Assembly (NCBI GenBank): GCA_002483345.1
Contig: DLHS01000018.1
Coordinates: forward strand, 124,001-188,000
DNA: 64,000 nucleotides
Reading direction: 5' to 3'
DNA from: Bacteroidetes bacterium UBA7662
GTDB lineage: Bacteria > Bacteroidota > Bacteroidia > UBA7662
Part shown: piece after piece, positions 1-8,825 of the stretch
Layout of the letters: the number at the start of each line of letters is the position of its first letter
How positions within the stretch are numbered: position 1 is the stretch's first letter
Program-made: the position numbers and the translations under genes
Notes under the pieces: model-generated
Seen by the model: the letters and a program-made list of their open reading frames with translations, nothing else
The model's database searches: none
What the model was told of the DNA's origin: nothing

Positions 1-99
1 TCGTTAAATGAATCCAACGAAGGTCTCCTGATTTTCGACACGGAAACGGAAGAAATAATCCGATGGACCGGGCTTGAAAAAAGGCCGGGGACTTTTTGA
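1..99 (+). CDS. C-terminal fragment of an unrecognised protein
   Basis: An open frame runs from the window edge to a TGA at 97-99. It encodes the last 32 residues of a protein, with a Glu/Thr-rich segment (LLIFDTETEEIIRW). A perfect-stem terminator follows 20 bp later, which fits the real end of a plus-strand gene. The fragment is too short to assign a family, and the start lies outside the window. Confidence 0.5.
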   Translation, partial: SLNESNEGLLIFDTETEEIIRWTGLEKRPGTF

Positions 100-118
100 T
101 TTCAGGTTGTTGAAAGCC

Positions 119-151
119 AAAAGGGATGGAAGCTTTGCTTCCATCCCTTTT
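119..151. terminator. Bidirectional terminator between convergent genes
   Basis: A perfect 15-bp inverted repeat (AAAAGGGATGGAAGC, loop TTT, then its complement) lies between the plus-strand gene fragment ending at 99 and the minus-strand metalloprotease ending at 236. The arms end in A4/T4, so the hairpin has a short U-tract in either direction. Confidence 0.8.
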
Positions 152-235
152 GAGAAATCTTCCGAATAATTTGGAACCTGGAATTAAAACTACCTCATGG
201 GCAATTCCTTTATGTTCCGTTAAAAAGCTGATGGA

Positions 236-2830
236 TTAGCTACCCTTCAAAGCCTTTTCAATTTTGTAGCGGAGATGCTCCCGGTGCGCTTTTGTTTCAG
301 CATCACCAGCTGCAGCTGCCTTGAGTTGTGTATTGAGCCGTGTCAGATTGGCCAGGGCGACAGATTGTGCGATGTAATCATGTCCGGTATTTTTGCCTTT
401 TTCCAGACCGGCAACCAGTATCAGGCGCTCTACATACTCCTGCTGTAAGTTCTGACGGAAGCTATTGACATTACCCGCTGCGTCGGCCTGAAAGATACCA
501 TTGGTCAGGTCGGTCATCATTTCTGCCAAACCATACTGGTTTCCATAGAGCTTGCTGTCGGTAATACGCTGCATGGTGGCAGGATGCAGCAGATGAGCGA
601 GCACCCCTTTCTGGATATTAAGGGCACGACCATGAATTTTAGGATCTTCACCGGCAGCAAAAAAGTTGAAACCGCGACGTTGTACCTGCAAATAGCTATA
701 GAGATCATTGGCGGCATCAAAGGCGTTGGGGGCAAATACATATTTATTCAGCGTATTCATAGCACGCTTCTGATCGGCTTTGCTTACCGGGGTAAAGGGT
801 TGTTTGGCACCTTGCTGTCCAATAAAACCGCGTTCTACATACACACCACCCACATAACGGGAAACCGTTGCCGCTGCGTTGAAAGTTTCTCCTCCCAGCA
901 CCATATAGGCATTCAGCATTTCCTGATAAGACTGCCCTTCCTTGCTGTATTTAGCTTTGAGGTCGCCGGTCAGTTTGTTCACCAGTTGAAAACGCTCTTC
1001 GCTGTATGCTATGGCATCCGACGACATATCATTCACGTTCACCCGCGGGTCAATGGCTTTGCCAGGCGAACGCATATCGTCTGCATCGTTCCCGAATGTG
1101 AGGGCAGGCTCGGTTGAGCGGGCCAGAATTTTGTTCAGGCGTTCTTCTTCTGCTGCCGCATCTTCCAGCGCCTGGCTGTAGCCATACTCTATCGCCCATA
1201 CGTCGTAAGGGCCTGTGCGGGTAGTAAAGTAGTTGCCTTGTTTGTTTTGATCAAGGGCAATGTTGACAGCCGGGTAATCCATCACCGATCCTACCAGGCC
1301 TACCGCTTCGGTGAGCAGTTTGTTGTGCAGGTCTTTCGGGGCGTGAAGCTGACTGGCTTTCATGTTGTGGTTCAGTCCCATGGTGTGTCCCATTTCGTGA
1401 ATCACCAGGTAGTAAAGAGATTCGTCGAGATAGGCTTTTTTACGCTCAGCTGAGGCACCACTGGCTTCAAGCATCTGCATGCCCAACTGGTAGTTGTGCT
1501 GTAAATGACTTGCCATCGCACAGGCATGGCCTGCTACTGCCGGATTGGTTTCTTCCTGACCTACCAGGCCACTGTTGTTGTACAAATCAGCCTGACGCAG
1601 ACGATTGGTCACAAAAACATACTCCAGCATGATATCGGCACCTAAAATCTGACCAGTCATAGGATTCGTAAAGCTGGGACCATAACCACCGAAAGGCGGG
1701 TAGGGAGAAGATGTCCAACGGAGCACGTTGTAACGGATATCACCTGCATCCCAATCCGCTGTGTCAGACTGAATTTTCATAACCACTGCATTCTTGAAGC
1801 CTGCCTTTTCAAAGGCTTCATTCCATTTTAAACCGGCCGCCATGATGGTTTCCCGGAATTCCGACGGGGTTGTGTTCTCGATCCACCAGGTAATGGGCTC
1901 AACCGGCTCGCTGATGGCGGCTGTCGGGTCTTTTTTTACCAGATGCCAGCGGTTGATGACGTCCCGGAAAGGAGTCGCACCAGGAGATGTCATATCGTCT
2001 ACCTGGCGACCGAAATAACCAACACGCGGATCATCACGTCTTGGTTTGTAATCATTCTGCGGCACTTCAATGAAACTATGCTGCAAACGAACGGTAATCG
2101 CCCGGGGGTCGGTCACATCTTTTCCACCGCCATTCAGTGCGCCCGGATTATCATACACGAGATCAACCACCACATCGGTATTGGCTGGGTATGATTTGAT
2201 GTGTACATATTTTGATTTGGCCTTGTTTAAGCTACCCAGGCTGAACTGGGTAGGTCCCCCACCCGGAAATTGCGGGGGCTTCACCCGGTCAAGTTTTTCG
2301 TCCATGAGCAAATTAGCCGCTTCTATGAGGATAAGTCCTTTTTCTGTGTCTTCTGCAACCACCTTTTCGCTGAGCAAGAGCGCCGGACTGACATTGGCCT
2401 CCGCTGATTTGCTGATGGCATTGGCAGGATCGAAGAAGAAGTTGGTATTGAGCATTTCAAAATCAATGCGGTCGAAATAACGGGTGATGCGAAACATGGC
2501 ATTGTTGCGGAAGGACCCCCGAAACAACCCCACACGTGCCAACCCGTTTTCTGAATAACTCCAATAGATAAACTCCTTGCCTATCTGGTCTTTTTTCAAC
2601 AACAGATATGTTTTACCATCCGTGGTATCCTGATAAACAGTCATCAATCCTTCATACTTGATGGCGGATTTGGTCTTGGAAGCAATGGTCGCCTTTTTAG
2701 CATCAGCCGCCGGGGCTGCTTTGGGCGCTTCTTCCCCTTTTTTCTTCTTTTTGTCGCGGGCCTGTGTATCAGCCGGACTGAAAGCGATGACCGCCATCAA
2801 TGCCGCAACTGCCCAGATAGATTTTTTCAT
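236..2830 (-). CDS. Zinc-dependent metalloprotease, DUF5117/DUF5118 family
   Basis: 864 residues with an N-terminal signal peptide (about 1-24, ending SPADTQA) followed by a Lys/Ala-rich linker. The zinc motif HEMGHTMGLNH at H478-H488 fits HExxHxxGxxH, the metzincin arrangement: three His ligands and catalytic Glu479. Length and the DPRVGYF region resemble the Bacteroidota DUF5117/DUF4953 metalloproteases, which are exported and whose substrates are unknown. The ATG at 2830 puts the signal peptide at the N-terminus. A TATTTTTG box upstream (near 2870) is a possible -7 element, without a good -33 partner. The gene appears monocistronic, with a strong terminator downstream. Family assignment is firm; the physiological role is not. 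Confidence 0.88.
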   Translation of the reverse strand: MKKSIWAVAALMAVIAFSPADTQARDKKKKKGEEAPKAAPAADAKKATIASKTKSAIKYEGLMTVYQDTTDGKTYLLLKKDQIGKEFIYWSYSENGLARVGLFRGSFRNNAMFRITRYFDRIDFEMLNTNFFFDPANAISKSAEANVSPALLLSEKVVAEDTEKGLILIEAANLLMDEKLDRVKPPQFPGGGPTQFSLGSLNKAKSKYVHIKSYPANTDVVVDLVYDNPGALNGGGKDVTDPRAITVRLQHSFIEVPQNDYKPRRDDPRVGYFGRQVDDMTSPGATPFRDVINRWHLVKKDPTAAISEPVEPITWWIENTTPSEFRETIMAAGLKWNEAFEKAGFKNAVVMKIQSDTADWDAGDIRYNVLRWTSSPYPPFGGYGPSFTNPMTGQILGADIMLEYVFVTNRLRQADLYNNSGLVGQEETNPAVAGHACAMASHLQHNYQLGMQMLEASGASAERKKAYLDESLYYLVIHEMGHTMGLNHNMKASQLHAPKDLHNKLLTEAVGLVGSVMDYPAVNIALDQNKQGNYFTTRTGPYDVWAIEYGYSQALEDAAAEEERLNKILARSTEPALTFGNDADDMRSPGKAIDPRVNVNDMSSDAIAYSEERFQLVNKLTGDLKAKYSKEGQSYQEMLNAYMVLGGETFNAAATVSRYVGGVYVERGFIGQQGAKQPFTPVSKADQKRAMNTLNKYVFAPNAFDAANDLYSYLQVQRRGFNFFAAGEDPKIHGRALNIQKGVLAHLLHPATMQRITDSKLYGNQYGLAEMMTDLTNGIFQADAAGNVNSFRQNLQQEYVERLILVAGLEKGKNTGHDYIAQSVALANLTRLNTQLKAAAAGDAETKAHREHLRYKIEKALKGS

Positions 2831-2978
2831 AAATCAGATGCTTTGCTTGCGTTTAGGTTATATCCAAAAATACAGGCTTTGGTCAATCTTGTTTGTTAAA
2901 AGGACATAATTGATGGCAGTCTGATGCCATTGGGCTCGCCCAGACATCATCCGCTGCCAAAAAAAAATCACTCAATCG

Positions 2979-3611
2979 CTATCTGAGTCTGTTTATTTGT
3001 TCGTCCAGACTAAATTGCCGCATCAGATCTGCACGGGTTTTAAGCTGAAAGTTTTCTGCCAGATCGCGTATATCCTCATTCCCCGGCCTGTTTTTAATCT
3101 CTTCCAGCAAATTATTGGCATCTTGCTCCAACCCCAGGAATTTCAGGTTAACAGCGTAGGTAATCAGCAGATTTTGGAAATCGCGGGTGCTGGGCGCGAG
3201 CACATTCAGCTGCTTTTTATAACTTTTATATGCCTCGATGAATTTCTCCCTTGCCTGCAGACTGTCGCCGTTTAATTCCAGAAAGATGGCTGTCATCGCT
3301 TTTACATCCCCGCTTTCCGGGCGGAGTGCTTCCAGTTGCTGCAGGCTTTCATAGGTCGCCTCGCGGCGACCGAGGTGATTTTCAAAGATCATTTTATTCC
3401 ACCTCGCGGCATAAAAACCGGGTTGTAAGGCGAGTGCTTTCTGCCACAGGCCGATAGCTGCTTCAATTTGCGTCGAATCAAAATTCCGGGCGAGCAAAAC
3501 CGCGCTGTCGTTTAACGCGACGGCCTCCGGGTTGGGTTCATCCTGCTGTGCGCCGGGGTTAGAACAGGCTGCAAAAAATAGGATTGCGGATAGAAAAAGG
3601 AGTCTTTTCAC
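2979..3611 (-). CDS. Lipoprotein with TPR-like helical repeats
   Basis: 210 residues starting with GTG at 3611. The N-terminus is a lipoprotein signal with lipobox FAAC at about residues 13-16. The remainder is helical, with TPR-like spacing (segments around AIGLWQKALALQPGFYAARWNK and EKFIEAYKSYKK). TPR lipoproteins usually act as scaffolds at the periplasmic face of a membrane; no partner can be named here. It lies 40 bp downstream of a beta-barrel gene on the same strand and may be cotranscribed with it. The specific function is not recognisable. Confidence 0.7.
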   Translation of the reverse strand: MKRLLFLSAILFFAACSNPGAQQDEPNPEAVALNDSAVLLARNFDSTQIEAAIGLWQKALALQPGFYAARWNKMIFENHLGRREATYESLQQLEALRPESGDVKAMTAIFLELNGDSLQAREKFIEAYKSYKKQLNVLAPSTRDFQNLLITYAVNLKFLGLEQDANNLLEEIKNRPGNEDIRDLAENFQLKTRADLMRQFSLDEQINRLR

Positions 3612-3651
3612 AGGCTTGGGGAATGAACTGCAAAAGTCGGTAATTCAGGTG

Positions 3652-4587
3652 TCAAACCGGCCACTTCGACCAGCGGAATTTATACTGCAATCCTACCCGG
3701 AACATGTGGGTGGTTAAATCGCGAAAAGCGTACTGGTAACCCGCGAAACAGGAAAAATCACCCAGTTCCCTACCCAATTGTAATCTGCCCACTACTGGCC
3801 GGTCGCCGTTGTTTATCCAGCCGGTATACCCCCCGAAAGCCGGACTGAGTATCCATTTTGCGAAATGAAAATCAGTCCGGAGTCCATAGTTAAAGGCATC
3901 ATTCTGACTGTTGATGCCCTGTTGCCATACAAAAAGACCGGCATTTCCGTAAACATCCACCTGGTGAAAAATCCGACCCGGCAAACGTATCTGACGCCCG
4001 GCATGCAGATCGAAAATATAGCCCGGGCTGTTGGTATGCCGGGCGTTGTCGAAATTTTTGCCGGCGGTGGTTTTAACGGTCACATGCAGGGCCAGATCGG
4101 GCCAGCGGGGGTTCACTTCCTGCCTGACAAGCTGAAATTCACTTGTAATCCAGACATCTCCCTCACTTTTACCCCTGCCGGAAGCATCGCGGGCCCGGCG
4201 GTAATCGCGCACCGCTGCCGAGGTTTCATACCATTCCACCGAACGGTAGGTAAGTGCCAGAGCGACCCGGTTGGCAGCCATCGGAACCCGTATATAATGG
4301 AAAAGGTTGTTGGTGTTATCGCCGGAAGCCCGGTGCATATCAAAGCTGCTTTCTATCTCCCAGCTTTCTCCTACCCTGGGATAACGGTTGATGGGTACCG
4401 GCAAAGCATTGGGCCCCATGTGCCGGGGACTTCGGATGATATAGTTTTCCCAAGGCGTGATACCATCCCAGTTGACAGCCGCTTTCCAGTGCGCATAAGG
4501 ATCCTGTGCCCATGCGACCTGACTCATCAGCAAGTTCACAAAAAATGCAAAGTAAGAAACCTGAAGTCTTAAGAAACGTTTACGCAC
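3652..4587 (-). CDS. Predicted outer-membrane beta-barrel protein
   Basis: 311 residues when started at GTG 4587, which gives a textbook signal peptide (basic VRKRF, hydrophobic core, cleavage near AWAQ). The open frame continues 18 codons upstream to 4641 but would then overlap the divergent DUF2911 gene and bury the signal. The body is rich in alternating aromatic/polar strands and ends with an aromatic-terminated strand (VGLQYKFRWSKW), as in barrels recognised by BAM. It resembles DUF2490-type Bacteroidota barrels, but no signature motif settles this. Only 45 bp separate its start from the divergent gene at 4633, so the two promoters must overlap. Confidence 0.6.
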   Translation of the reverse strand: MRKRFLRLQVSYFAFFVNLLMSQVAWAQDPYAHWKAAVNWDGITPWENYIIRSPRHMGPNALPVPINRYPRVGESWEIESSFDMHRASGDNTNNLFHYIRVPMAANRVALALTYRSVEWYETSAAVRDYRRARDASGRGKSEGDVWITSEFQLVRQEVNPRWPDLALHVTVKTTAGKNFDNARHTNSPGYIFDLHAGRQIRLPGRIFHQVDVYGNAGLFVWQQGINSQNDAFNYGLRTDFHFAKWILSPAFGGYTGWINNGDRPVVGRLQLGRELGDFSCFAGYQYAFRDLTTHMFRVGLQYKFRWSKWPV

Positions 4588-4632
4588 CTGATTATGCCTA
4601 TTTTCGTACAAAATAAGACAAAGCAACCCGCC

Positions 4633-5175
4633 ATGAAACACCTACTGCTCGGATTTATGATTACCATCTTCAGCGGCCTGCTGTCGGCCGGCGATGTGCA
4701 GGCCCAGGCCACTCCCAAACCACGTAAAAGTCCGATGGCTGTTGCTACCCTCAAATCGGGGAAAACCTATATCAAGGTCGTGTATAGTCAGCCTTTTAAA
4801 AATGAAAGGGAAATTTTCGGCAGTCTGGTTCCCTTTGGAAAAGTATGGCGTACCGGTGCGAATGAAGCCACCGAAATCACCCTCACCCAGAAAATAAAAA
4901 TCGGCGGGAAGTCGCTGGCTCCGGGCACTTACAGCCTTTTCAGTATCCCGCAGGAAGACAAATGGACTATCATTCTCAGCAAAGACCTCGGTCTCTGGGG
5001 TGAATATGAGTACAATGCAAAATGCGACCAGCTTCGGTTTGATGTTCCTGTGAAAGCGGTCGATCAGGTATGGGAAGCCTTTACCATTAAACTTGACAAG
5101 GAAGGTACCGGTGCTAAACTGACACTGGTGTGGGACAAATCTGCGGTAGAAATCCCCATAGAACTACTTAAATAA
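4633..5175 (+). CDS. DUF2911 domain protein (paralogue 1)
   Basis: 180 residues. The ATG at 4633 is preferred over the in-frame ATG at 4594 because it begins a signal peptide (MKHLLLGFMI..., cleavage near VQAQA). The mature part is one DUF2911 domain with the family's conserved core: KVVYSQP, REIFG.LVPFGKVWRTGANEAT, and GTYSLFSIP. DUF2911 proteins are exported Bacteroidota proteins of unknown function. A TATTTTCG element at 4599-4606 resembles the -7 box. A longer paralogue lies at 31856-32728. Confidence 0.85.
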   Translation: MKHLLLGFMITIFSGLLSAGDVQAQATPKPRKSPMAVATLKSGKTYIKVVYSQPFKNEREIFGSLVPFGKVWRTGANEATEITLTQKIKIGGKSLAPGTYSLFSIPQEDKWTIILSKDLGLWGEYEYNAKCDQLRFDVPVKAVDQVWEAFTIKLDKEGTGAKLTLVWDKSAVEIPIELLK

Positions 5176-5300
5176 AACATTTACCTGGATTGGCTCCGAA
5201 TGTCATAAAAATGTAATCCGGCCGTTAAACGTTGGGTAAATTTAATTGTCCAAGCGAGGTCCACCTTTGGCCGACTTTGTACTTCATACCGTTTTATTCT

Positions 5301-7811
5301 GTGAAATCTATCTTCCGACTCACTGCCCTTTGGCTGCCTCTTTTCCTGAGTTTTTCTGTTACTGATGCCCAAATGCCGGGCGGAGCCATGCCTGGAGGCA
5401 GTATGCCCCAGCGACAAATGCCTGCAGTATCACGTATTTATGGCAAAGTGCTCGACAGTGAAACCCGTAAAGCTGTTGAATTTGCGACGGTTACACTGCT
5501 TGGCGTACGTAAAGACACCATTATCGGAGGTACGCTGGTTCGTCAGAACGGAGATTTCAGTCTGGAAAAACTTCCTTTCGGACGTTACAGGATGCGCATC
5601 AGCTTCATTGGTTATAAAACGTTGGAGAAAACCGTAGAGATAACACCCCAGAGAATGGAACAGGATCTGGGCAATTTCAGGCTGGAGCTGGATGCTGCCC
5701 TGCTGGGAACGGTTGAAGTAGAGGCTGAAAAAGCCACTGTGGTCATGAGCATCGATCGCAAGGTGTACAATGTTGAAAAAGACATCAGTGCCCGGGGAGG
5801 TACCGGTCTGGATGTGATGAAGAACCTGCCTGGTGTTTCGGTAGATGCGGAAGGTAATGTGAGCCTGCGCAATGGCAGTCCAACGGTCTTTATTGACGGC
5901 AGACCCTCCACCCTTACTTTAGAGCAGATTCCCTCCGACCAGATCGACCGGGTGGAGATTATTACGAATCCCAGCGCCAAATTTGATGCGAGCACAACCG
6001 GTGGTATACTGAATGTGGTGCTTAAAAAGAACAACAAACCCGGCTATAACGGTAGCATCAATGCAGGCTACGGTTTTTTCAACCGTTACAACGGAGGGGG
6101 GAACATCAATGTGAAAGAAGGAAAGCTGAATGTGGGACTGAGCTACAACATCAACAGCAGGCTGGCCAATACGACCGGCTTTAACAAACGTACCAGCTTT
6201 TTTAATGACCAGATAATTGGTTATTTCGACCAGGAAAATGACAACCAAATGGGCCGTACCTTCCAATTCGGCCGCTTGAATGTAGATTATCAGCTCAGCA
6301 ACCGCAGCACCCTGACCCTGGCACAAAATATCGGCGGAGGTAAATTTATCAACGACGACAACCAAAGTTTTTTCACTTATGATGGCAACCGCACCCTGTT
6401 GGAATCGGGTAACAGGGTGAATGACCAGACCAATTTCTTCCGCAACTACACCACCCAGCTGATGTGGCGACAGACTTTTCCGAAAGAAGGCAAGGAATGG
6501 AGTGCCGACCTCAATTACAGCCTCGGCCGGAATGGTACAGATGCCAACTTCCGTACGCTGTTATATGATGGTCAGGGTGTATTAAAACCCAATCAACCCG
6601 AACTGCAGATTAACACCGGTGGTGGCCGCTCCAATGTAGCTACTTTCCAGTTTGATTATACCGATCCGCTGACACCCACCAGTAAACTTGAATTTGGTGT
6701 GCGCAGTAATTACCGCATCAATACCTCTGATCTGAATGTTACTCTGTATGATTATGGCACAGGTCAGTATGTTCCTGATACTTTTCTGACGAATGAATAC
6801 CGGGTAGACGATATTGTAAATGCAGCCTATGTCACCTATTCGGGTGCTGCCGGCACCTATTTTAACTACCAGGCAGGGTTACGTTTTGAGCAAACCTATC
6901 TGGTTGCCGAACTGGTTGGCAAAGGTCAGAAGTTCTCTTACCTCTATCCCGATGGTTTCAGCAATCTGGGTAAGGCCTTTTTCCCGAGTTTGTATCTTTC
7001 ACGAAAGCTGGAAAACAACCGGGAAGTGCAGTTAAATTTCTCCAGAAAAATCAATCGTCCGGGTTTCCGGCAGATAACGCCTTTTATCTTTTTTGCTGAC
7101 AAACAAAATTATACCATTGGTAATCCGGCACTCGCACCAGAGTTTATCAACCTGGCAGAAGTCAATTACAGCAGTAATTTTGACCGGGGAAGTTTTCTGA
7201 GCTCTGTTTACATGCGTTATACACAGGATGTTATTACGAATTTTGTGTATGTATTGCCTACTGATTCCAGCGTTCTGGTAAGCACTTTTACCAATGGCAC
7301 CAGTCAGAGCTCTTACGGAACAGAAAACACCCTCAAATACAAGCTGACCAATAAGCTGGAAATTACGCTGAATGCCAACGTTTTTTACACCAATATCAGC
7401 GCATCTTCCAACGGCATCAACCTCAACAACAGTGGTTTCAGCTGGAATGCTAAAATCAACGCCCTCTACAAATTCCCTAAAGATTTCAACCTGCAGCTCA
7501 ACAGTGATTACGATGCTCCGCGTATCATCCCGCAAGGCCGCACCCTTGCCACCTACAGCACCGACCTCACCCTGAGTAAAGACATCAAAAGGGTATGGTC
7601 ATTTGCAGTCAGCGTTCAGGATGTATTCAACACCCGGCGTTTCGGACAGTTTTATGAGACTCCTACCTTCACCCAGGATTTCAGCCGACGCCGTGATACC
7701 CGCTTTTTGCGTGTAACCGCGAGTTATCGTTTTGGCGAGTTTGATGTTTCCTTGCTGAAACGGCTCAGGAAAGGTGCTCCGGCCGGGAATGGCATGGATA
7801 TGGATTTTTAG
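5301..7811 (+). CDS. TonB-dependent receptor-like outer-membrane protein
   Basis: 836 residues from GTG 5301, chosen because it starts the signal peptide (VKSIFRLTAL..., cleavage near TDAQ); the open frame reaches back to 5232 without a signal. In order: a short Met/Gly/Pro-rich linker, a carboxypeptidase-regulatory-like domain (about 38-120, IYGKVLDSETRKAVEFATVTL), a plug domain (about 135-245, with GTGLDVMKNLPGVSVDAEGN and TGGILNVVLKKN) and a long barrel of the OMP_b-brl_3 type ending in an aromatic-rich C-terminus. Such receptors usually import or bind a nutrient; the ligand is unknown. No SusD partner is adjacent, so this is not a classic SusCD pair. Confidence 0.88.
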   Translation: MKSIFRLTALWLPLFLSFSVTDAQMPGGAMPGGSMPQRQMPAVSRIYGKVLDSETRKAVEFATVTLLGVRKDTIIGGTLVRQNGDFSLEKLPFGRYRMRISFIGYKTLEKTVEITPQRMEQDLGNFRLELDAALLGTVEVEAEKATVVMSIDRKVYNVEKDISARGGTGLDVMKNLPGVSVDAEGNVSLRNGSPTVFIDGRPSTLTLEQIPSDQIDRVEIITNPSAKFDASTTGGILNVVLKKNNKPGYNGSINAGYGFFNRYNGGGNINVKEGKLNVGLSYNINSRLANTTGFNKRTSFFNDQIIGYFDQENDNQMGRTFQFGRLNVDYQLSNRSTLTLAQNIGGGKFINDDNQSFFTYDGNRTLLESGNRVNDQTNFFRNYTTQLMWRQTFPKEGKEWSADLNYSLGRNGTDANFRTLLYDGQGVLKPNQPELQINTGGGRSNVATFQFDYTDPLTPTSKLEFGVRSNYRINTSDLNVTLYDYGTGQYVPDTFLTNEYRVDDIVNAAYVTYSGAAGTYFNYQAGLRFEQTYLVAELVGKGQKFSYLYPDGFSNLGKAFFPSLYLSRKLENNREVQLNFSRKINRPGFRQITPFIFFADKQNYTIGNPALAPEFINLAEVNYSSNFDRGSFLSSVYMRYTQDVITNFVYVLPTDSSVLVSTFTNGTSQSSYGTENTLKYKLTNKLEITLNANVFYTNISASSNGINLNNSGFSWNAKINALYKFPKDFNLQLNSDYDAPRIIPQGRTLATYSTDLTLSKDIKRVWSFAVSVQDVFNTRRFGQFYETPTFTQDFSRRRDTRFLRVTASYRFGEFDVSLLKRLRKGAPAGNGMDMDF

Positions 7812-7850
7812 GAGACTTTCAGATTTCGAGAAGCGAGAGGCGAGATTTTG
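7811..7850 (+). repeat. Dispersed GAGA/TCTCG-type intergenic repeat, copy 1
   Basis: This purine-rich stretch contains ATTTCGAGAAGCGAGAGGCG, shared with the gaps at 27250 and 33636 and, in reverse orientation, at 35060 and 57344. It sits directly 3' of the TonB receptor gene. Confidence 0.6.
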
Positions 7851-7930
7851 GGGGAACGCTGCGCTGGGAACGCGGTCCGGCTTGTGGCCGGACTTGCTGG
7901 TTTGCCTTCGGCGGGAACGCTGTGCTGATT
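7851..7930 (+). repeat. Left arm of an 80-bp imperfect inverted repeat
   Basis: The left end GGGAACGCTGCGCTGGGAAC and the right segment GCTGGTTTGCCTTCGGCGGG recur in reverse complement at 8161-8240. The middle forms its own hairpin: GTCCGGC (7875-7881), loop TTGTG, GCCGGAC (7887-7893). About 230 bp separate the two arms. Confidence 0.75.
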
Positions 7931-8060
7931 TTTCTTGTGATGCCTGTGAACCCGGAACTCCGCCTACTCTGGGTTAAAAACCTGTAAGCCGATAATGATA
8001 CGATGATGTGCTGATTTTATCCGGCTGTCATGTTTGTGCCAAAGGAGAGTCCTTTTGTTC

Positions 8061-8129
8061 GACCCCTACAGGGTCAGTGGGGTGCGGGGTGCGCCTGCGG
8101 CTTACCCATCTTGTGGCCCTACAGGCCAC
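8061..8129 (+). repeat. Pair of hairpins with identical CTACA loops
   Basis: GACCC-CTACA-GGGTC at 8061-8075 and GTGGCC-CTACA-GGCCAC at 8113-8129 have different perfect stems but the same five-base loop. They lie inside the region bounded by the 80-bp inverted repeats. Confidence 0.6.
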
Positions 8130-8160
8130 TTGGTGCAGCGCAAACGGAATAATCCCACAT

Positions 8161-8240
8161 AATCAGCGAAGCGTTCCCGCCGAAGGCAAACCAGCACGGC
8201 GGCCCGAAGGGCAGCCTGCGTTCCCAGCGAAGCGTTCCCT
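8161..8240 (-). repeat. Right arm of the 80-bp imperfect inverted repeat
   Basis: Reverse-complement copy of 7851-7930. Its central portion differs in sequence but again forms a hairpin: GGCGGCCC (8198-8205), loop GAA, GGGCAGCC (8209-8216), with one mismatch. Conserved flanks with a structure-preserving change in the middle suggest the fold matters. Confidence 0.75.
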
Positions 8241-8302
8241 TTCCCTGGCTTGTGAAGGAATACAACACCCGGAATTCCCCTGCATCCCTTAAATTCAACC
8301 GC

Positions 8303-8719
8303 ATGAACGAGTCCTTTCAACCCGACCAAATCCCTGTTATTCTCCCTCCGGGTGAGGGAAGAAAATATTCAATGGGTGCTATGCAGGCTGTTTTTAAGGC
8401 TGATGAGGTTGAAACCGATGTCCGGTACAGCGTTTCCGAATGGTGGCTTGACCCGCATTCGGAAGGCCCCGGAGCCCATCTGCATGAAGCCAATGAAGAA
8501 CTGTTTTATGTACTTGAAGGCACCACCAGTTTTCTGGTCGGGGACAAATGGATTGACGCCCCCAAGGGTACCTTTCTGCGTATTCCGGCCAACACCCTGC
8601 ATGATTTCGCCAACCGGACCGATCAAAGAACCGGCATATTCAATGTCTATATTCCAGGTGGTTTTGAAAGAAATATGCCAGAAATCGTGGCCTGGTTTGA
8701 GGCCAATCCGTCTGGTTGA
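8303..8719 (+). CDS. Small cupin-domain protein
   Basis: 138 residues from ATG 8303; the upstream in-frame ATG at 8252 only adds repeat-derived sequence. It has a single cupin barrel with the metal-binding pattern HLHEANEE (HxH plus Glu) in motif 1 and ANTLHDF (His) in motif 2. Single-domain cupins of this kind are cytoplasmic and may be dioxygenases, isomerases or binding proteins; the sequence does not say which. There is no signal peptide. The gene stands alone, with a perfect 13-bp inverted repeat about 50 bp downstream. Confidence 0.8.
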   Translation: MNESFQPDQIPVILPPGEGRKYSMGAMQAVFKADEVETDVRYSVSEWWLDPHSEGPGAHLHEANEELFYVLEGTTSFLVGDKWIDAPKGTFLRIPANTLHDFANRTDQRTGIFNVYIPGGFERNMPEIVAWFEANPSG

Positions 8720-8770
8720 CAGCTAAATAAACGCAAAGCTGTGGGGGATGCCAGGCCCTGATAAACCATC

Positions 8771-8798
8771 TTTGATAGTATCATTTGATACTATCAAA
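8771..8798. repeat. Perfect 13-bp inverted repeat
   Basis: TTTGATAGTATCA and its exact complement are separated by TT. There is no T-run after the hairpin, so it is a poor intrinsic terminator. It could be an operator or the edge of the degraded region that follows. Confidence 0.6.
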
Positions 8799-8825
8799 TG
8801 AAACCCCTATGATATTACTCCTTAA

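Larger units (their letters stand above)
7812..8302. other. 491-bp non-coding gap, highly structured
   Basis: No credible gene is seen. The gap holds a dispersed GAGA repeat (7811-7850), an 80-bp imperfect repeat (7851-7930) and its inverted copy (8161-8240), and two small perfect hairpins sharing the loop CTACA (8061-8075 and 8113-8129). Open frames crossing it are made from these repeats and have no recognisable protein features. Confidence 0.7.

Noticed and set aside
584..1117. Plus-strand ORF of 177 codons antisense to the metalloprotease
   Set aside because: Shadow frame of a well-supported gene. Similar long antisense frames occur across dnaK, actB and the giant gene.
2914..2959. Nested imperfect hairpin TGGCAG...CTGCCA considered as a terminator
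   Set aside because: The A/T run is on the wrong side for the minus-strand gene, and there is no plus-strand gene to end.
4594..4632. Upstream ATG at 4594 as the start of the first DUF2911 protein
   Set aside because: It would place 13 polar residues before the signal peptide and overlap the candidate promoter; ATG 4633 begins the signal directly.
8008..8292. Plus-strand ORF of 94 codons before the cupin gene
   Set aside because: It is built from the inverted repeats and CTACA hairpins, with no protein-like features.
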